Shown here one piece after another: positions 26,601-36,890 of a stretch of DNA of 64,000 nucleotides. Position 1 is the stretch's first letter. The number at the start of each line of letters is the position of its first letter. The DNA comes from Granulosicoccus sp963833195 (GTDB taxonomy: Bacteria; Pseudomonadota; Gammaproteobacteria; Granulosicoccales; Granulosicoccaceae), in the NCBI GenBank assembly GCA_963833195.1, contig CAWHXF010000027.1:4402001-4466000 (forward strand), given 5' to 3'. Under the pieces are notes generated by a model. It was given only the letters and a program-made list of their open reading frames with translations. It did no database searches and was not told the DNA's origin. The translations under genes were made by a program, and so were the position numbers.

Positions 26601-27038
26601 GCGGAACTCGTCGAAGCCCGCCCCTTCGGCGTCCGACACGACCCCGTCGCCGTCGACGTCCAGCTGCGCCTCGAGCATGTCGCGCTGTGCGTCCCGGGCC
26701 GTGCGCCGCTCGGCGCGCGACAGCTCCCCGTCGCCATCGGTGTCGGCGGCGCCCAGGCGCTCGGTTCGCAGCGTGTCGCGCATCGTCTCGCGTTCGGCGC
26801 GCGACAGCTCGCCGTCGCCGTCGGTGTCGTACTGCGCGATCAGGTCGACACGCGCCGCATCGCGCTGGATGCGGATCTCCGCGGCGGAGATCACGCCGTC
26901 GCCATCGGTGTCGACGAGCGAGACTGGGCCGAGACCGCCGCCGGGACCGCCGCCGGGACCGCGGGCGAATGCGCCGGCGGACAGGGCCGTGGCGACGGTG
27001 GCGACGGCCAGGGTGGTGATGGTGATTCGCTTGCTCAT
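26523..27038 (-). CDS. Exported EF-hand calcium-binding protein
   Basis: A 171-residue protein with a signal peptide (MSKRITITTLAVATVATALSAGAFA) followed by a Gly/Pro-rich linker and four EF-hand loops: DTDGDGVISAAE, DTDGDGELSRAE, DTDGDGELSRAE and DVDGDGVVSDAE. All have the full set of calcium-liganding positions. The C-terminus is strongly Arg/Gly-rich (RGERRGGRRGGG). It probably binds calcium in the periplasm; the target is unknown. It lies upstream of the MsrQ-like gene on the same strand, 233 bases apart. Its 3' end is duplicated at 28.4 kb. Confidence 0.88.
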   Translation of the reverse strand: MSKRITITTLAVATVATALSAGAFARGPGGGPGGGLGPVSLVDTDGDGVISAAEIRIQRDAARVDLIAQYDTDGDGELSRAERETMRDTLRTERLGAADTDGDGELSRAERRTARDAQRDMLEAQLDVDGDGVVSDAEGAGFDEFRDQMREERGERRGGRRGGGERADRMI

Positions 27039-27364
27039 GATGATCTCCGGTGTGGGTGTGCGAAGGGCGCCTCTCGCGCCGCAGGAGAATCATCGGGTCG
27101 GGTCGTGCAAACACGGTGCACCTACCGGGGAGCGATCGTGCAAGGACGTGTCGGGCGAACGGGGCCATCGAGCTGACGTGCCGTCCTCTCGGCCGGGGAT
27201 CGGCTCGCCATGGGAGCCACTGAGGGTCCGTCCCACCGCAACGGCGTCGCTGTAGACGAAGGACAATCGCCCGGCGTGTGTCGGGTGGTCCATCCGAGTG
27301 TTCCGGTGGGGTTCGCCGAGATGGAGCACGGCGAGCCCCTTCCTCGACGGGCGCGGGCGCCGGG
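27039..27364. other. Region with no convincing gene
   Basis: This is the 5' side of the EF-hand gene. On the minus strand near 27250-27290 a short run HAGRLSFVYSDA recalls the N-terminus of HipA kinases, but nothing of that family continues, so it is not called. No RNA, repeat or terminator was recognised. Confidence 0.4.
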
Positions 27365-28129
27365 CTAGCTGTTGCTGGCCTTCGTGGCAGGGCTGTTCGT
27401 GGACCCGGCCCGCGGGCCGGTCCTGGCGAGCACGGGGCCGGAAGGGCTCGCGTTGTCGAAGCCGTGGCCGCGGAGGAAAGCGCTGGCGCGATGCTGACCG
27501 TCAAGCGGAGCACGCGCCGCACCGAGGAGGTAGTACCCTCGGCTGCAGACGCCGTCGGTGTCCCGGGTTTCCCGAAGCAGCCGTGCGGAGAGAAACTGGC
27601 TCAGCAGGAAACCGTGCGCCGCGTGGATCTGGACGCCGCCGAAGCCCAGCGTCTTCAGCGTCGAAGCGGTCTGCGCGAACCGTTCGGGAAGCGCGGCGAT
27701 GTCGTCCGCCGACAGTGCGTCGCAGTGAAAGTCTCCGATGTCGAGCGCCGAGGGTCCACGCCCGGTCGCGAGTGCGGAGTCGGCGAGCGCACCGGCGTGG
27801 CCGAGCTGTGCCCACAGCATGGATCCCTCCCGCGAGCCGGCCTCGGCCAGCGCGCCGAGCGCGACGACGTCGGATGACGCGTCGACGACGAGGTTGCCGG
27901 GCTTCTTGGGGTACCGTGCATCCCCCTGCACCTCGCCGATGATGGAGAGCCCGACGCCACCGCGCGCCCAGCGCGCATAGAGCCTTGCCTGCGCCTCGGT
28001 CGCGTCGCCGCGCCCGTCGCCGAGCGAGTCGGACATCGCGGCCTTGGCGATCCGGTTCTTCAGGACCGAGCCGCAGGGCAGTCGCAGCGGATCGCCGAGC
28101 GAGGGGCGCGCGCCGATCGCGTCGCTCAC
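27365..28129 (-). pseudogene. Old Yellow Enzyme-type flavin oxidoreductase, truncated
   Basis: From GTG 28129: LRLPCGSVLKNRIAKAAMSD, ARLYARWARGGVGLSIIGE, MLWAQLGHAGA, and the barrel segment FAQTASTLKTLGFGGVQIHAAHGFLLSQFLS. These are residues 1-180 of an NADH:flavin oxidoreductase (FMN barrel), including the active-site HAAHG. Homology stops near 27587; the frame then runs through unrelated sequence to 27365. The last half, including the second phosphate-binding region, is missing, so the product should be inactive. The GTG overlaps the TGA of a preceding frame whose only visible end is VTFEFFDTAFAEMIA (28126-28180), an unidentified gene tail. Confidence 0.7.
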
Positions 28130-28403
28130 GCGATCATCTCGGCAAACGCTGTATCGAAGAATTCGAAGGTCACGGTCTGCACGAGCGAAGTCCTCTCGGG
28201 TTGAACGAGAGCGCCCGTCGATCGCCGGTCCAGACGATCTCGATACGTCACGAACGCGCATCGGTTTGACCGGGGACCACCGCTCGCATCCCGGAAAAAC
28301 GCAGGGCCAAGGACCGGATCGGGCTGCCGAGGGTACCCGGATCGACCGCTGCGGTGCCTGGGCGCATTCCGGAGTCGCGGCCGACGCGCACGAGAGCGAC
28401 GTC

Positions 28404-28492
28404 GCGCGATCGGATCAGATCATGCGATCGGCGCGCTTACCACCGCCGCGCCGGTCACCGCGGCGCTCGGCGCGCTCCTCGCGCATCTGGTC
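28404..28492. repeat. Direct repeat copy 2: second EF-hand gene tail
   Basis: Near-identical to 26512-26600. Read on the minus strand it gives DQMREERAERRGDRRGGG then KRADRMI and stop, that is, the tail of an EF-hand paralogue without its calcium loops. It is either a remnant gene or a recombination footprint. Confidence 0.75.
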
Positions 28493-28590
28493 CTGGACGA
28501 ACGAGCGTCGCAAGCGAATTCCGATGCAGCGCCACGGACGCTCCGGAGCCGCTGTTATCGTGCATCGGTTGTCTCGCGGAAGAACGCTCC

Positions 28591-29973
28591 ATGATCGACG
28601 ACATCGCCGCGAACGACACGGACGTGCTGGTGATCGGTGCCGGCATCGTCGGCATCGCCGTCGCGTACGCCATCCGGACGCGTTCGCCGCGCACCGCGGT
28701 GACGCTGGTCGACGACGGCTCGCCCATGGCGTTCACGTCGGCCCAGTCCGGCGAGAACTACCGGAACTGGTGGCCACATCCGATCATGAAGCGCTTCGTC
28801 GAGGACAGCATCGAGCTGATGGAGTCGCTGAGCGCCGAGACGAACGGGCACGTCGCGCTGACGCGTGGCGGCTACGCGCTGGCGACCCGCTCGACGGACA
28901 TCGATGCGCTGCTGACCGAGCTCGCCGGCACCTACCGGGAAGGCGGGGCACAAGGGCTTCGCGTCCACGAGCGGGGGGACGCCTGCGGCTACGAGTTCTC
29001 CGGGTCCGGCGGAGCGTCCGGTGCGGCGTCGGGGGTGGACGTGCTGCGCGATGCGTCGCTCGTGCGGCGACATTTCCCGAGCTTCGACCCGTCCGTCGCG
29101 ACCGTGCTCCACGTTCGGCGCGGCGGCACCGTCGCCTCCCAACCGCTCGGGCAGCACATGCTGGAGCGCTTCCGGGATCTCGGCGGAAGACGCCTGACGG
29201 GAAGGGTGGTCGGCATCGAGACGGCGTCGCCGTTCAACGTCCGCGTCGAGGCTCCGGACTGTGCGACGAACCTGCGTGCCGAGCGCATCGTCGACGCCGC
29301 CGGTCCTCACGCGGCCGAGGTAGCGGCCATGCTGGGCGTCGCGTTGCCCGTCCACAACGTCCTGCAGCAGAAGATCGCGTTCGAGGACGTCGCCGGGGCG
29401 ATTCCGCGGGACCTGCCGTTCTCGATCGACCTCGATGCCGGAGCGATCGGCTGGAGCGACGAGGAGCGTGCGCTCATGCGGGAGGAGCCCTCCCTTCGCG
29501 GGTATCTCGACGAGATGCCCGGAGGCACTCACTGCCGACCGGAAGGCGGCGTGCGCGGTCGCTGGATCAAGCTCGGCTGGGCCTACAACGCTGCGCCCGT
29601 GCGGGCGAGCCGCGCACCGGAGCTCGATCCCCGCTTTCCCGAGATCGTGCTGCGCGGCGCGACGCGGCTGCACCCGGCGCTGAGCGCCTACGCCGAGCGC
29701 TTTCCGCGGAACATGACCCACTACGGGGGCCACTACACGATGACCGAGGAGAACTGGCCGCTGATCGGTCCGCTCGGCGTGGAGAACGCGTTCGTTGCCG
29801 GGGCCATGTCGGGCTTCGGCACGATGGCGGCGTGCGCCGCCGGGGAGCTGACGGCTAAGTGGGTCCTGGACGAGCCGCTGCCGGATCACGCGACCGCGCT
29901 GTCGTTGCGGCGCCACGACGACGCCGCGCTGATGACGGAGCTGCGCGGAGCTCGCAGTCGCGGCGTCCTCTGA
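28591..29973 (+). CDS. FAD-dependent amine/amino-acid oxidoreductase (DAO family)
   Basis: A 460-residue enzyme. The N-terminal FAD-binding fold DVLVIGAGIVGIAVAYAI is followed by the acidic ribose-binding end and SAQSGENYRNWWP. Late motifs RIVDAAGPHAAEVAAMLG and WPLIGPLGVENAFVAGAMSGFG complete the DAO (glycine oxidase/sarcosine oxidase) pattern. Such flavoenzymes oxidise amino acids or N-methyl amines in the cytosol; the substrate is not readable. ATG 28591 was chosen because the nucleotide-binding strand follows within 15 residues. It stands alone, ahead of the LacI-ABC operon, with about 200 bases between. No membrane segment is seen. Confidence 0.87.
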   Translation: MIDDIAANDTDVLVIGAGIVGIAVAYAIRTRSPRTAVTLVDDGSPMAFTSAQSGENYRNWWPHPIMKRFVEDSIELMESLSAETNGHVALTRGGYALATRSTDIDALLTELAGTYREGGAQGLRVHERGDACGYEFSGSGGASGAASGVDVLRDASLVRRHFPSFDPSVATVLHVRRGGTVASQPLGQHMLERFRDLGGRRLTGRVVGIETASPFNVRVEAPDCATNLRAERIVDAAGPHAAEVAAMLGVALPVHNVLQQKIAFEDVAGAIPRDLPFSIDLDAGAIGWSDEERALMREEPSLRGYLDEMPGGTHCRPEGGVRGRWIKLGWAYNAAPVRASRAPELDPRFPEIVLRGATRLHPALSAYAERFPRNMTHYGGHYTMTEENWPLIGPLGVENAFVAGAMSGFGTMAACAAGELTAKWVLDEPLPDHATALSLRRHDDAALMTELRGARSRGVL

Positions 29974-30106
29974 CGCCGGCGACGTCCGACGCCGCTTGCC
30001 CCGCACCCCGCGGCGTGGCGCAGTGCCGTGGCGGTCTCGACGCGATGATCGTCGCCGGTGCGCAGCGCCACCGCGCGTCCGTCGCGCCTTGCGCACGGCT
30101 TGCAGT

Positions 30107-30136
30107 TTGACGACGCGATGACATCGGTGTCATAGT
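30107..30136 (+). promoter_or_regulatory. Promoter with palindromic operator for the LacI-ABC operon
   Basis: TTGACG (30107-30112) and CATAGT (30131-30136) are spaced 18 bases apart. Between and across them lies ATGACATCGGTGTCAT (30118-30133), a nearly perfect palindrome of the kind LacI-family proteins bind. Repressor binding would block the -10. Confidence 0.6.
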
Positions 30137-30176
30137 GCCGGCTCACGAGCGGCAATGGCCGGTCGGGGAGGGGCAG

Positions 30177-31223
30177 TTGCCGACGATCTACGATGTCGCA
30201 CGGACCGCGCGGGTCTCGCCCAAGACGGTCAGCCGCGTGCTGAACGGCGATGCTCCGGTGCGCATCGAGACGCGCGAGGCGGTGCGCTCGGCCATGGACG
30301 TCCTCGGCTACGTGCCCTCGTCGGCCGCACGGTCCATGCGCTCCCGGCGCAGCGGCCTGATCGGGGTCATCACCGGCGCGCTCTCCGGCGAGCCGCACGG
30401 CTCGACGCCGGGCGGGCTGCCCGCGCGCCTCATCGTCCAGGCCGCGCAGCGCGCGTTCGACGGAACGCGCTTCACACTCATGACCGCGGACACCGGCGGG
30501 CGCGAGGAGAGGGTGCCGCACCTGATGGCCACCTTCGCGGAGCACCGTGTCGAGGGCCTGATCCACGTGGCCGAGCACCACCAGCGCGTGGAGGTGCCGA
30601 GCGCCTCGCCCGCCGGGCGGCTCGTCCTCGCGAACGGCTTCTGTCCCGGCGTCCCTTCGGTCCTGCCGGACGACGAAGCGGGGCAGGCCGGGCTGACGGC
30701 TTGGGTGGCCGCGCGCGGCCACCGCCGCATCGCCTACATGACGCTGACCCCGTCGGTCCTCGCCGCCGACCTGCGGCTGCGCGGGCACCGCCGGGCGCTC
30801 GCCGAGGCCGGCATCGCCGACGACCCCGATCTCGTCGCCCCGGACGCCGAAGGGGGCGAGCGATCCATGCGCGACGCCGCGGCCCGGCTCATGGCGTTGC
30901 CCGACCCGCCGAGCTGCATCCTGTGCGGCAACGACGGCATGGCCATGCGCCTCTACGGGATCCTGCGCTCGATGGGCGTGTCGGTGCCCGAGGACGTCAG
31001 CGTCGCGGGCTACGACGACCACCGCGTCATCTCCGAGATGCTCTACCCGCCGCTGACCACGGCGACGCTGCCCTACGCGGCCATGGGCGCGGCGGCGACG
31101 GACATGCTCCGTTCAATGATCGAGGGCGAGTCGGCACCCGCCGAGCCCGTGCTCGTGCGCGGCGGCGTCGTGCCCCGCGCCTCCGTCCTGACAAGGGACC
31201 CGACCCGAAGCAGACAGACATGA
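30177..31223 (+). CDS. LacI-family transcriptional regulator
   Basis: About 348 residues from TTG 30177. The LacI helix-turn-helix and hinge are at the very start: TIYDVARTARVSPKTVSRVL, then AARSMRSRRSGLIGV. A periplasmic-binding-protein-like sugar domain follows, with the late CILCGNDGMAMRLYGILRSMG and VSVAGYDDHRVI. TTG 30177 was preferred over GTG 30135 because a GGAGGGG site lies just before it and GTG 30135 falls inside the -10 element. It is the first gene of the sugar-ABC operon, 10 bases before the binding-protein gene, so it most likely represses its own operon until the transported sugar, or a derivative of it, binds. Confidence 0.9.
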   Translation: MPTIYDVARTARVSPKTVSRVLNGDAPVRIETREAVRSAMDVLGYVPSSAARSMRSRRSGLIGVITGALSGEPHGSTPGGLPARLIVQAAQRAFDGTRFTLMTADTGGREERVPHLMATFAEHRVEGLIHVAEHHQRVEVPSASPAGRLVLANGFCPGVPSVLPDDEAGQAGLTAWVAARGHRRIAYMTLTPSVLAADLRLRGHRRALAEAGIADDPDLVAPDAEGGERSMRDAAARLMALPDPPSCILCGNDGMAMRLYGILRSMGVSVPEDVSVAGYDDHRVISEMLYPPLTTATLPYAAMGAAATDMLRSMIEGESAPAEPVLVRGGVVPRASVLTRDPTRSRQT

Positions 31224-31233
31224 GGAGACAGAC

Positions 31234-32487
31234 GTGAAGAGACTGTTGACGGCGACCGCCCTCGCGACCATGGCGGGGGGCGCCTGGGCGCAGACCGAGG
31301 TGGGCATGTGGTACCACGGGGCGGGGAACCGCGGCGAGGCCGAGACGCTCGACCGGATCGTCACCGACTTCAACGCCTCCCAGGACGAGTGGGAGGTCGT
31401 GGTCGAGAGCTTCCCGCAGGAAAGCTACAACGACTCGGTGGTGGCCGCGGCGCTCGCCGGCGACCTGCCCTGCATCCTCGACGTGGACGGACCCGTGATG
31501 CCGAACTGGGCGTGGTCGGGCTACCTGCAGCCGCTGCCGTTCGAGGAGGAGCGCGTGGCCGACTTCCTGCCCGGCACCAAGGGGGTGTGGAACGACGAGC
31601 TCTACTCGATCGGCCTGTGGGACGCGGCGGTCGCGATCTTCGCGCGGCAGTCCGATCTCGACGCCTGGAACCTGCGCACGCCCACGGTCGAGGCGCCCTG
31701 GACCGGTGAGGAGTTCATGGCAGCCCTCGACGCGGCGCGCGACGGCGGGGACTACGAGTACGCGCTCGACCCGGGTCTGGCCTGGACCGGCGAGTGGTAT
31801 CCCTACGCCTTCTCGCCGCTGCTGCAGTCCTTCGGCGGTGATCTCGTGGACCGCGAGACCTACGCCTCGGCCGAGGGCGTGCTGAACGGCGAGGCCGCGC
31901 TCGAGTTCGGCACCTGGTGGCAATCGCTCTTCGAGGAGGGCTACGCGCCGGGCACCAGCCAGGACCCGGCCGACCGCGACGCGGGCTTCAACGACGGGAA
32001 GTATGCCTTCGCCTGGAACGGCAACTGGGCCGCGGCCGCGACGCTCGAGGCGGTCGAGGACGTGGTGTTCCTGCCGGCGCCGGACTTCGGCGCAGGCAAC
32101 GTGATCGGCGCGGCGTCGTGGCAGTTCGGCGTTTCGGGCACCTGCGAGCATCCCGAAGGGGCGACCGCGTGGATCGAGTTCGCACTGCAGCCGGAGTTCC
32201 TCGCCGCCTTCGCCGAGACCACCGGCCTGATTCCCGCGACCCCCGAGGCGGCGGCGATGACCGAGACCTACAGCGAGGGCGGCCCGCTGGAGGTGTTCTT
32301 CGAGCTCTCCGAGAATCAGGCGCTCGTGCGTCCCGTGACGCCCGGCTACGTCGTCGCGGCGAAGGTCTTCGAGAAGGCGCTGGCCGACATCGCGAACGGC
32401 GCCGACGTGCAGGACTCGCTCGACGCGGCCGTCGACGAGATCGAGTCCGACATCGAGGCCAACCAGGGCTACGGCCACGAGATGTGA
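31234..32487 (+). CDS. ABC sugar transporter, periplasmic binding protein
   Basis: A 417-residue family 1 extracellular solute-binding protein. GTG 31234 begins the signal peptide KRLLTATALATMAGGAWA with cleavage before QTEVG. Typical segments are WEVVVESFPQESYNDSVVAAALAGDLPCIL and the later KYAFAWNGNWAAAA, with ASWQFGVSGTCEHPEGATAWIEF. Many Trp residues (MPNWAWSGY; LAWTGEWYPYAF) would line a carbohydrate site. It delivers an oligosaccharide or sugar to the two permeases encoded next. The ligand is unknown, but the neighbouring GH32/68-like enzyme suggests a fructosyl or similar glycoside. Confidence 0.92.
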   Translation: MKRLLTATALATMAGGAWAQTEVGMWYHGAGNRGEAETLDRIVTDFNASQDEWEVVVESFPQESYNDSVVAAALAGDLPCILDVDGPVMPNWAWSGYLQPLPFEEERVADFLPGTKGVWNDELYSIGLWDAAVAIFARQSDLDAWNLRTPTVEAPWTGEEFMAALDAARDGGDYEYALDPGLAWTGEWYPYAFSPLLQSFGGDLVDRETYASAEGVLNGEAALEFGTWWQSLFEEGYAPGTSQDPADRDAGFNDGKYAFAWNGNWAAAATLEAVEDVVFLPAPDFGAGNVIGAASWQFGVSGTCEHPEGATAWIEFALQPEFLAAFAETTGLIPATPEAAAMTETYSEGGPLEVFFELSENQALVRPVTPGYVVAAKVFEKALADIANGADVQDSLDAAVDEIESDIEANQGYGHEM

Positions 32488-32493
32488 CCGGCC

Positions 32494-32516
32494 GGGGGCC
32501 CTTGCGGGCCCCCTTT
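32494..32516 (+). terminator. Intercistronic hairpin after the binding-protein gene
   Basis: GGGGGCCC (32494-32501), loop TTGC, GGGCCCCC (32506-32513), then TTT. Such hairpins after binding-protein genes usually stabilise the upstream message and lower expression of the permease genes, rather than stop the operon. Confidence 0.75.
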
Positions 32517-32535
32517 CTCCACTACGGGGACAGGC

Positions 32536-33606
32536 ATGGCATCGAAGCTGACCACGTCGAACCGCGCGGGCTGGGCCTTCGCGATCCCCGGGTTCGGGCT
32601 GATCGCGGCGTTCATCATCCTGCCCTTCTTCTTCGCGTTCTACCTCTCGCTCACCGATCAGCGGCTCGTCTCGCCGAACCCCACCCGCTTCGTCGGGCTG
32701 GAGAACTACCGCGACCTGCTCGACGTGCGCGTCATCACGCTCGAAGCCGAGCGCGACGCGGACGGCGGAGTCGTGCGCGACGAGAGCGGCGCGATCGAGT
32801 ACCCCCGCGTGCGCACCGTCACGCGTAGCCCGGACACGCCGCAATACCGAGGCATGCGCGAGTGGTTTCGCTGGCAGTCCGGGGACGATGTCAGAGTCGT
32901 GATCGCCCGCGACGTCGTCTTCCTGCGCGCGCTGCTCAACACGATCCTGTTCGTGCTCGTCGTGGCTCCCGTGCAGGCGGGCCTCGCGCTGTGCCTGGCG
33001 CTGCTGGTCAACCAGCGCCTGCGCGGAGTGAACGCCTTTCGCGCCGTCTACTTCATGCCGGTGGTGATCTCGATCGTCGTCGTCTCGCTGCTCTGGCGCT
33101 TCATCTACGACGGCGAGAACGGGCTGCTGAACGAGCTACTCGCCCGGCTGAGCTTCGGCGCCTGGGAGCCGATCGACTGGCTCGGGCGAACCGATACCGC
33201 GCTGCCGTCGATCATGGCCATGTCGGTCTGGCAGGCCGTGGGCTTCCACATGGTGATCTGGCTCGCCGGGCTCCAGACCATTTCGCCCACGCTCTACGAG
33301 GCGGCCGCCATCGAGGGCGCGTCGAAGTGGCAGACCTTCCGCCACATCACGTGGCCGGGCTTGCGGAACACGGCCGTGCTGGTCCTGATCGTGATCACGA
33401 TGCAGTCCTTCGCGGTCTTCGCGCAGATCGACGTGATGACCAACGGCGGACCGCTCGACTCGACGCAGACGCTCGTCTTCCAGACCGTCGAGCGAGGCTA
33501 CGGGAAGCAGGACATCTCGGGCGGGTCCACCCTGTCGGTGATCCTGTTCCTCGTCGTGCTCGCCATCAGCCTGACCCAGTCCTGGCTGACGCGGGAGCGC
33601 TCCTGA
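32536..33606 (+). CDS. ABC sugar transporter permease, MalF-like
   Basis: A 356-residue inner-membrane permease with six main helices. The first helix is FAIPGFGLIAAFIILPFFFAFY. The coupling EAA loop reads YEAAAIEGASKWQTFRHITWPGL near residue 255. Between helices 1 and 2 lies a hydrophilic insert of about 65 residues (VITLEAERDADGG ... REWFRWQSGDD), longer than in plain sugar permeases and comparable in placement to the periplasmic domain of MalF. It shares one base with the next gene (TGATG), so the two permeases are translationally coupled. It pairs with the downstream MalG-like subunit. Confidence 0.92.
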   Translation: MASKLTTSNRAGWAFAIPGFGLIAAFIILPFFFAFYLSLTDQRLVSPNPTRFVGLENYRDLLDVRVITLEAERDADGGVVRDESGAIEYPRVRTVTRSPDTPQYRGMREWFRWQSGDDVRVVIARDVVFLRALLNTILFVLVVAPVQAGLALCLALLVNQRLRGVNAFRAVYFMPVVISIVVVSLLWRFIYDGENGLLNELLARLSFGAWEPIDWLGRTDTALPSIMAMSVWQAVGFHMVIWLAGLQTISPTLYEAAAIEGASKWQTFRHITWPGLRNTAVLVLIVITMQSFAVFAQIDVMTNGGPLDSTQTLVFQTVERGYGKQDISGGSTLSVILFLVVLAISLTQSWLTRERS

Positions 33607-34487
33607 TGGGCGCCGTCTCCGCCGACAACCGCGGGCTCAGGCTCGCCGCGCGGTACCTGGTCCTCTGCCTCGTCGCGCTCGTCTTCCTCTTCCCGGTGAT
33701 CTTCATGCTGGTGTCGTCGCTCAAACCCGACGCGCAGCTTCTGTCCGACACCGGCAGCCTGCGGGCCTTCCTGCCGGTGGGGGACATCGGCCTCGACAAC
33801 TACCGCGACGCGTTCGAGCGCGCGCCGATCGGACGCTTCGTGTTCAACTCCGTTCTCGTGACGACCGTGACCGTCACGCTCTCGCTCGCCCTGTGCTCGC
33901 TGGCTGCCTTCGCCTTCGTGTTCCTGCGCTGGTGGGGCCGCGCGGCACTGCTGGCCGTCGTCGTCTCGACGCTCATCCTCCCGTTCGAGACCATCGCCAT
34001 CCCGCTGCTGCTGATCGTCTCGAAGCTGCCCTGGATCGGGCTGGACGGCGTCGAGATCGGCTGGCTCAACACCTACCGCGTCCAGATCATTCCCTGGATC
34101 GCCGACGCGCTGACGATCTTCCTGTTCGTCCAGTTCTTCAAGGACCTGCCGCGCGAGCTGATCGAGGCGGCGCGCGTCGAGGGGGCGACGTGGTGGCAGG
34201 TCTACTGGCGCATCGTCATGCCGCTGTCCGGACCGGTGATCGCGACGGGCGCCATCCTGAAGACGCTCAAGATGTACAACGAGCAGTACCTGTGGCCCCT
34301 CATCACGGTCCAGTCCGAGGCCTATCGACCCGTCATGGTCGGCCTCGGCTACTTCTTTCAACTGAACATCGCCTGGGGGGAGGTCATGGCCTACCTGTCG
34401 CTCATCACCGTGCCGGTCCTGGCCTTCTACCTGGTCCTGCAACGCGCGTTCATCGCCTCCATCGCCTCGACGGGAGTCAAGGGATGA
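33606..34487 (+). CDS. ABC sugar transporter permease, MalG-like
   Basis: A 293-residue permease of the carbohydrate uptake 1 family. The first helix is YLVLCLVALVFLFPVIFMLVSSL with the usual following LKPDAQL. The EAA coupling loop is LIEAARVEGATWWQVYWRIVMPLSGP near residue 187. ATG 33606 overlaps the previous stop. With the MalF-like protein it forms the membrane pore driven by the ATPase encoded two genes later. The end is 28 bases before the glycosidase gene. Confidence 0.93.
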   Translation: MGAVSADNRGLRLAARYLVLCLVALVFLFPVIFMLVSSLKPDAQLLSDTGSLRAFLPVGDIGLDNYRDAFERAPIGRFVFNSVLVTTVTVTLSLALCSLAAFAFVFLRWWGRAALLAVVVSTLILPFETIAIPLLLIVSKLPWIGLDGVEIGWLNTYRVQIIPWIADALTIFLFVQFFKDLPRELIEAARVEGATWWQVYWRIVMPLSGPVIATGAILKTLKMYNEQYLWPLITVQSEAYRPVMVGLGYFFQLNIAWGEVMAYLSLITVPVLAFYLVLQRAFIASIASTGVKG

Positions 34488-34515
34488 GGCCCGGTGCACC
34501 GCGCGGAGTTCTGCC

Positions 34516-35495
34516 ATGACGCTCGCCCTGTCCGACCGCTGGATCTGGGACTCGTGGTACGTCCGCGACGGCGACACCTGGCACGCCTACTTCCTCCAGG
34601 CACCGAAATCCATCGGCGACCCGGAGCTCAGGCACTGGAACACCTCCGTGGGTCACGCCACGTCGCCGGATCTGCGCGAATGGACGCATCGGGGCACCTG
34701 CCTCGCGCCCGCGCCGGGGCCGGCCTGGAACGACTACACGACCTGGACCGGCTCCACCGTGCGGGACGACGACGGGCTGTGGCACCTCTTCTACACGGCC
34801 TCGTGCCGGGCGGAGGACGGTCTGTACCAGCGCATCGGGCACGCGGTCTCGGACGACCTGCACGCGTGGCGCCGCGTGGACGACGAACCGGCGCTCGACC
34901 TTGCGGGACCCGCGGCCGAACGCTACGAAGTCGACCACGCGGTGGGCTTCTGGCACGATCGTGCGATGCGCGACCCGTGGGTGATGCCGGATCCCGAGGG
35001 CGACGGCTGGCTGATGTACTTCACCGCGCGCGCCGCCGGAATCGCCGAACCGAACGCGGGCGGGTGCATCGGCTTCGCGACCTCGCCCGATCTGCACGCG
35101 TGGACGCTGCGGCCGCCGGTCTTCACGGGTGGGTTCGGTCAGCTGGAGGTGCCGCAGGTCTTCACGCACGGCGGGCGCTGGTACTGCCTCTTCTGCACCG
35201 CTGCGGCGCACTTCTCGGCCGAACGCGCGAACGCCGTGCCGGGCGGTCCCGTGACGGGCACGCACTACCTCGTCGGCGACGAGCCGCGCGGCCCTTGGCG
35301 CCTCGCGGACGGTCCCTTCCTGGACGGCGCGCTGCCGTGTCGGCGCTACGCGGCGCGCATCCTCGACACCGAGAGCGGTTTGGTCATCATGGGCTTCGCC
35401 GACCGTCCGGACGGCGGCCACTTCGTGGGTCACGTCATGGATCCCGAACCGGTGGTGCAGGACGACGAGGGCGTCCTGAGGGTGGAGGGTCGATC

Positions 35496-35508
<13 letters not shown>
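34516..35508 (+). CDS. Glycoside hydrolase, GH32/68-like five-bladed propeller
   Basis: A 330-residue cytosolic protein without signal peptide. Three spaced acidic motifs fit the GH-J clan: Asp12 in DRWIWDSWYVRDG (nucleophile position), the RDP motif in AMRDPWVMPDP near 152, and Glu in GQLEVPQVFTHGG near 211. Repeated blade strands such as WHLFYTASC, GWLMYFTARAAG and WYCLFCTAAA support a beta-propeller. Enzymes of this group cleave fructosides or transfer fructosyl groups. Lying inside the ABC operon, between permease and ATPase genes, it probably hydrolyses the imported sugar. The exact family is uncertain because the WMNDPNG sequence of classical invertases is absent. Confidence 0.72.
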
Positions 35509-36593
<1,085 letters not shown>

Positions 36594-36717
36594 GGCGGAG
36601 CGCGGCGCGACCGGCCGCGAGCCCGAGCGTTCCGAGCGCGTCGATCGGGTCCCCGACCTCGGCAACCGCGTCCCGTCGTGCCGGGGTGCGACGACGACTT
36701 GCGGACGGGTCGAGGCC

Positions 36718-36742
36718 GGCGGGTAGCCTTCCTATACCCGCC
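36718..36742. terminator. Inverted repeat in the 297-base gap after the ABC operon
   Basis: GGCGGGTA (36718-36725) and TACCCGCC (36735-36742) form an 8-bp stem with a 9-nt loop. It is a possible end of the ABC operon or an operator for the RsbQ/kinase pair. The rest of 36594-36890 shows no gene. Confidence 0.4.
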
Positions 36743-36890
36743 AAGGACGGTTAACCTTGCCGGCCGAGCCCTCTCCCTCCATTCCGAGAGCGATTCCTTG
36801 AGGCATTCCCGTCCCGCCCGGCGCGATCCGAAGCGGCATTTCGTCGATAACGGCAGTGCGGCGACGGCGCCCGGACAAGGGGGCGGGGGC

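Noticed and set aside
27090..27329. HipA-like N-terminus (GRLSFVYSDA)
   Set aside because: Ten residues only; no kinase core or HipB partner follows.
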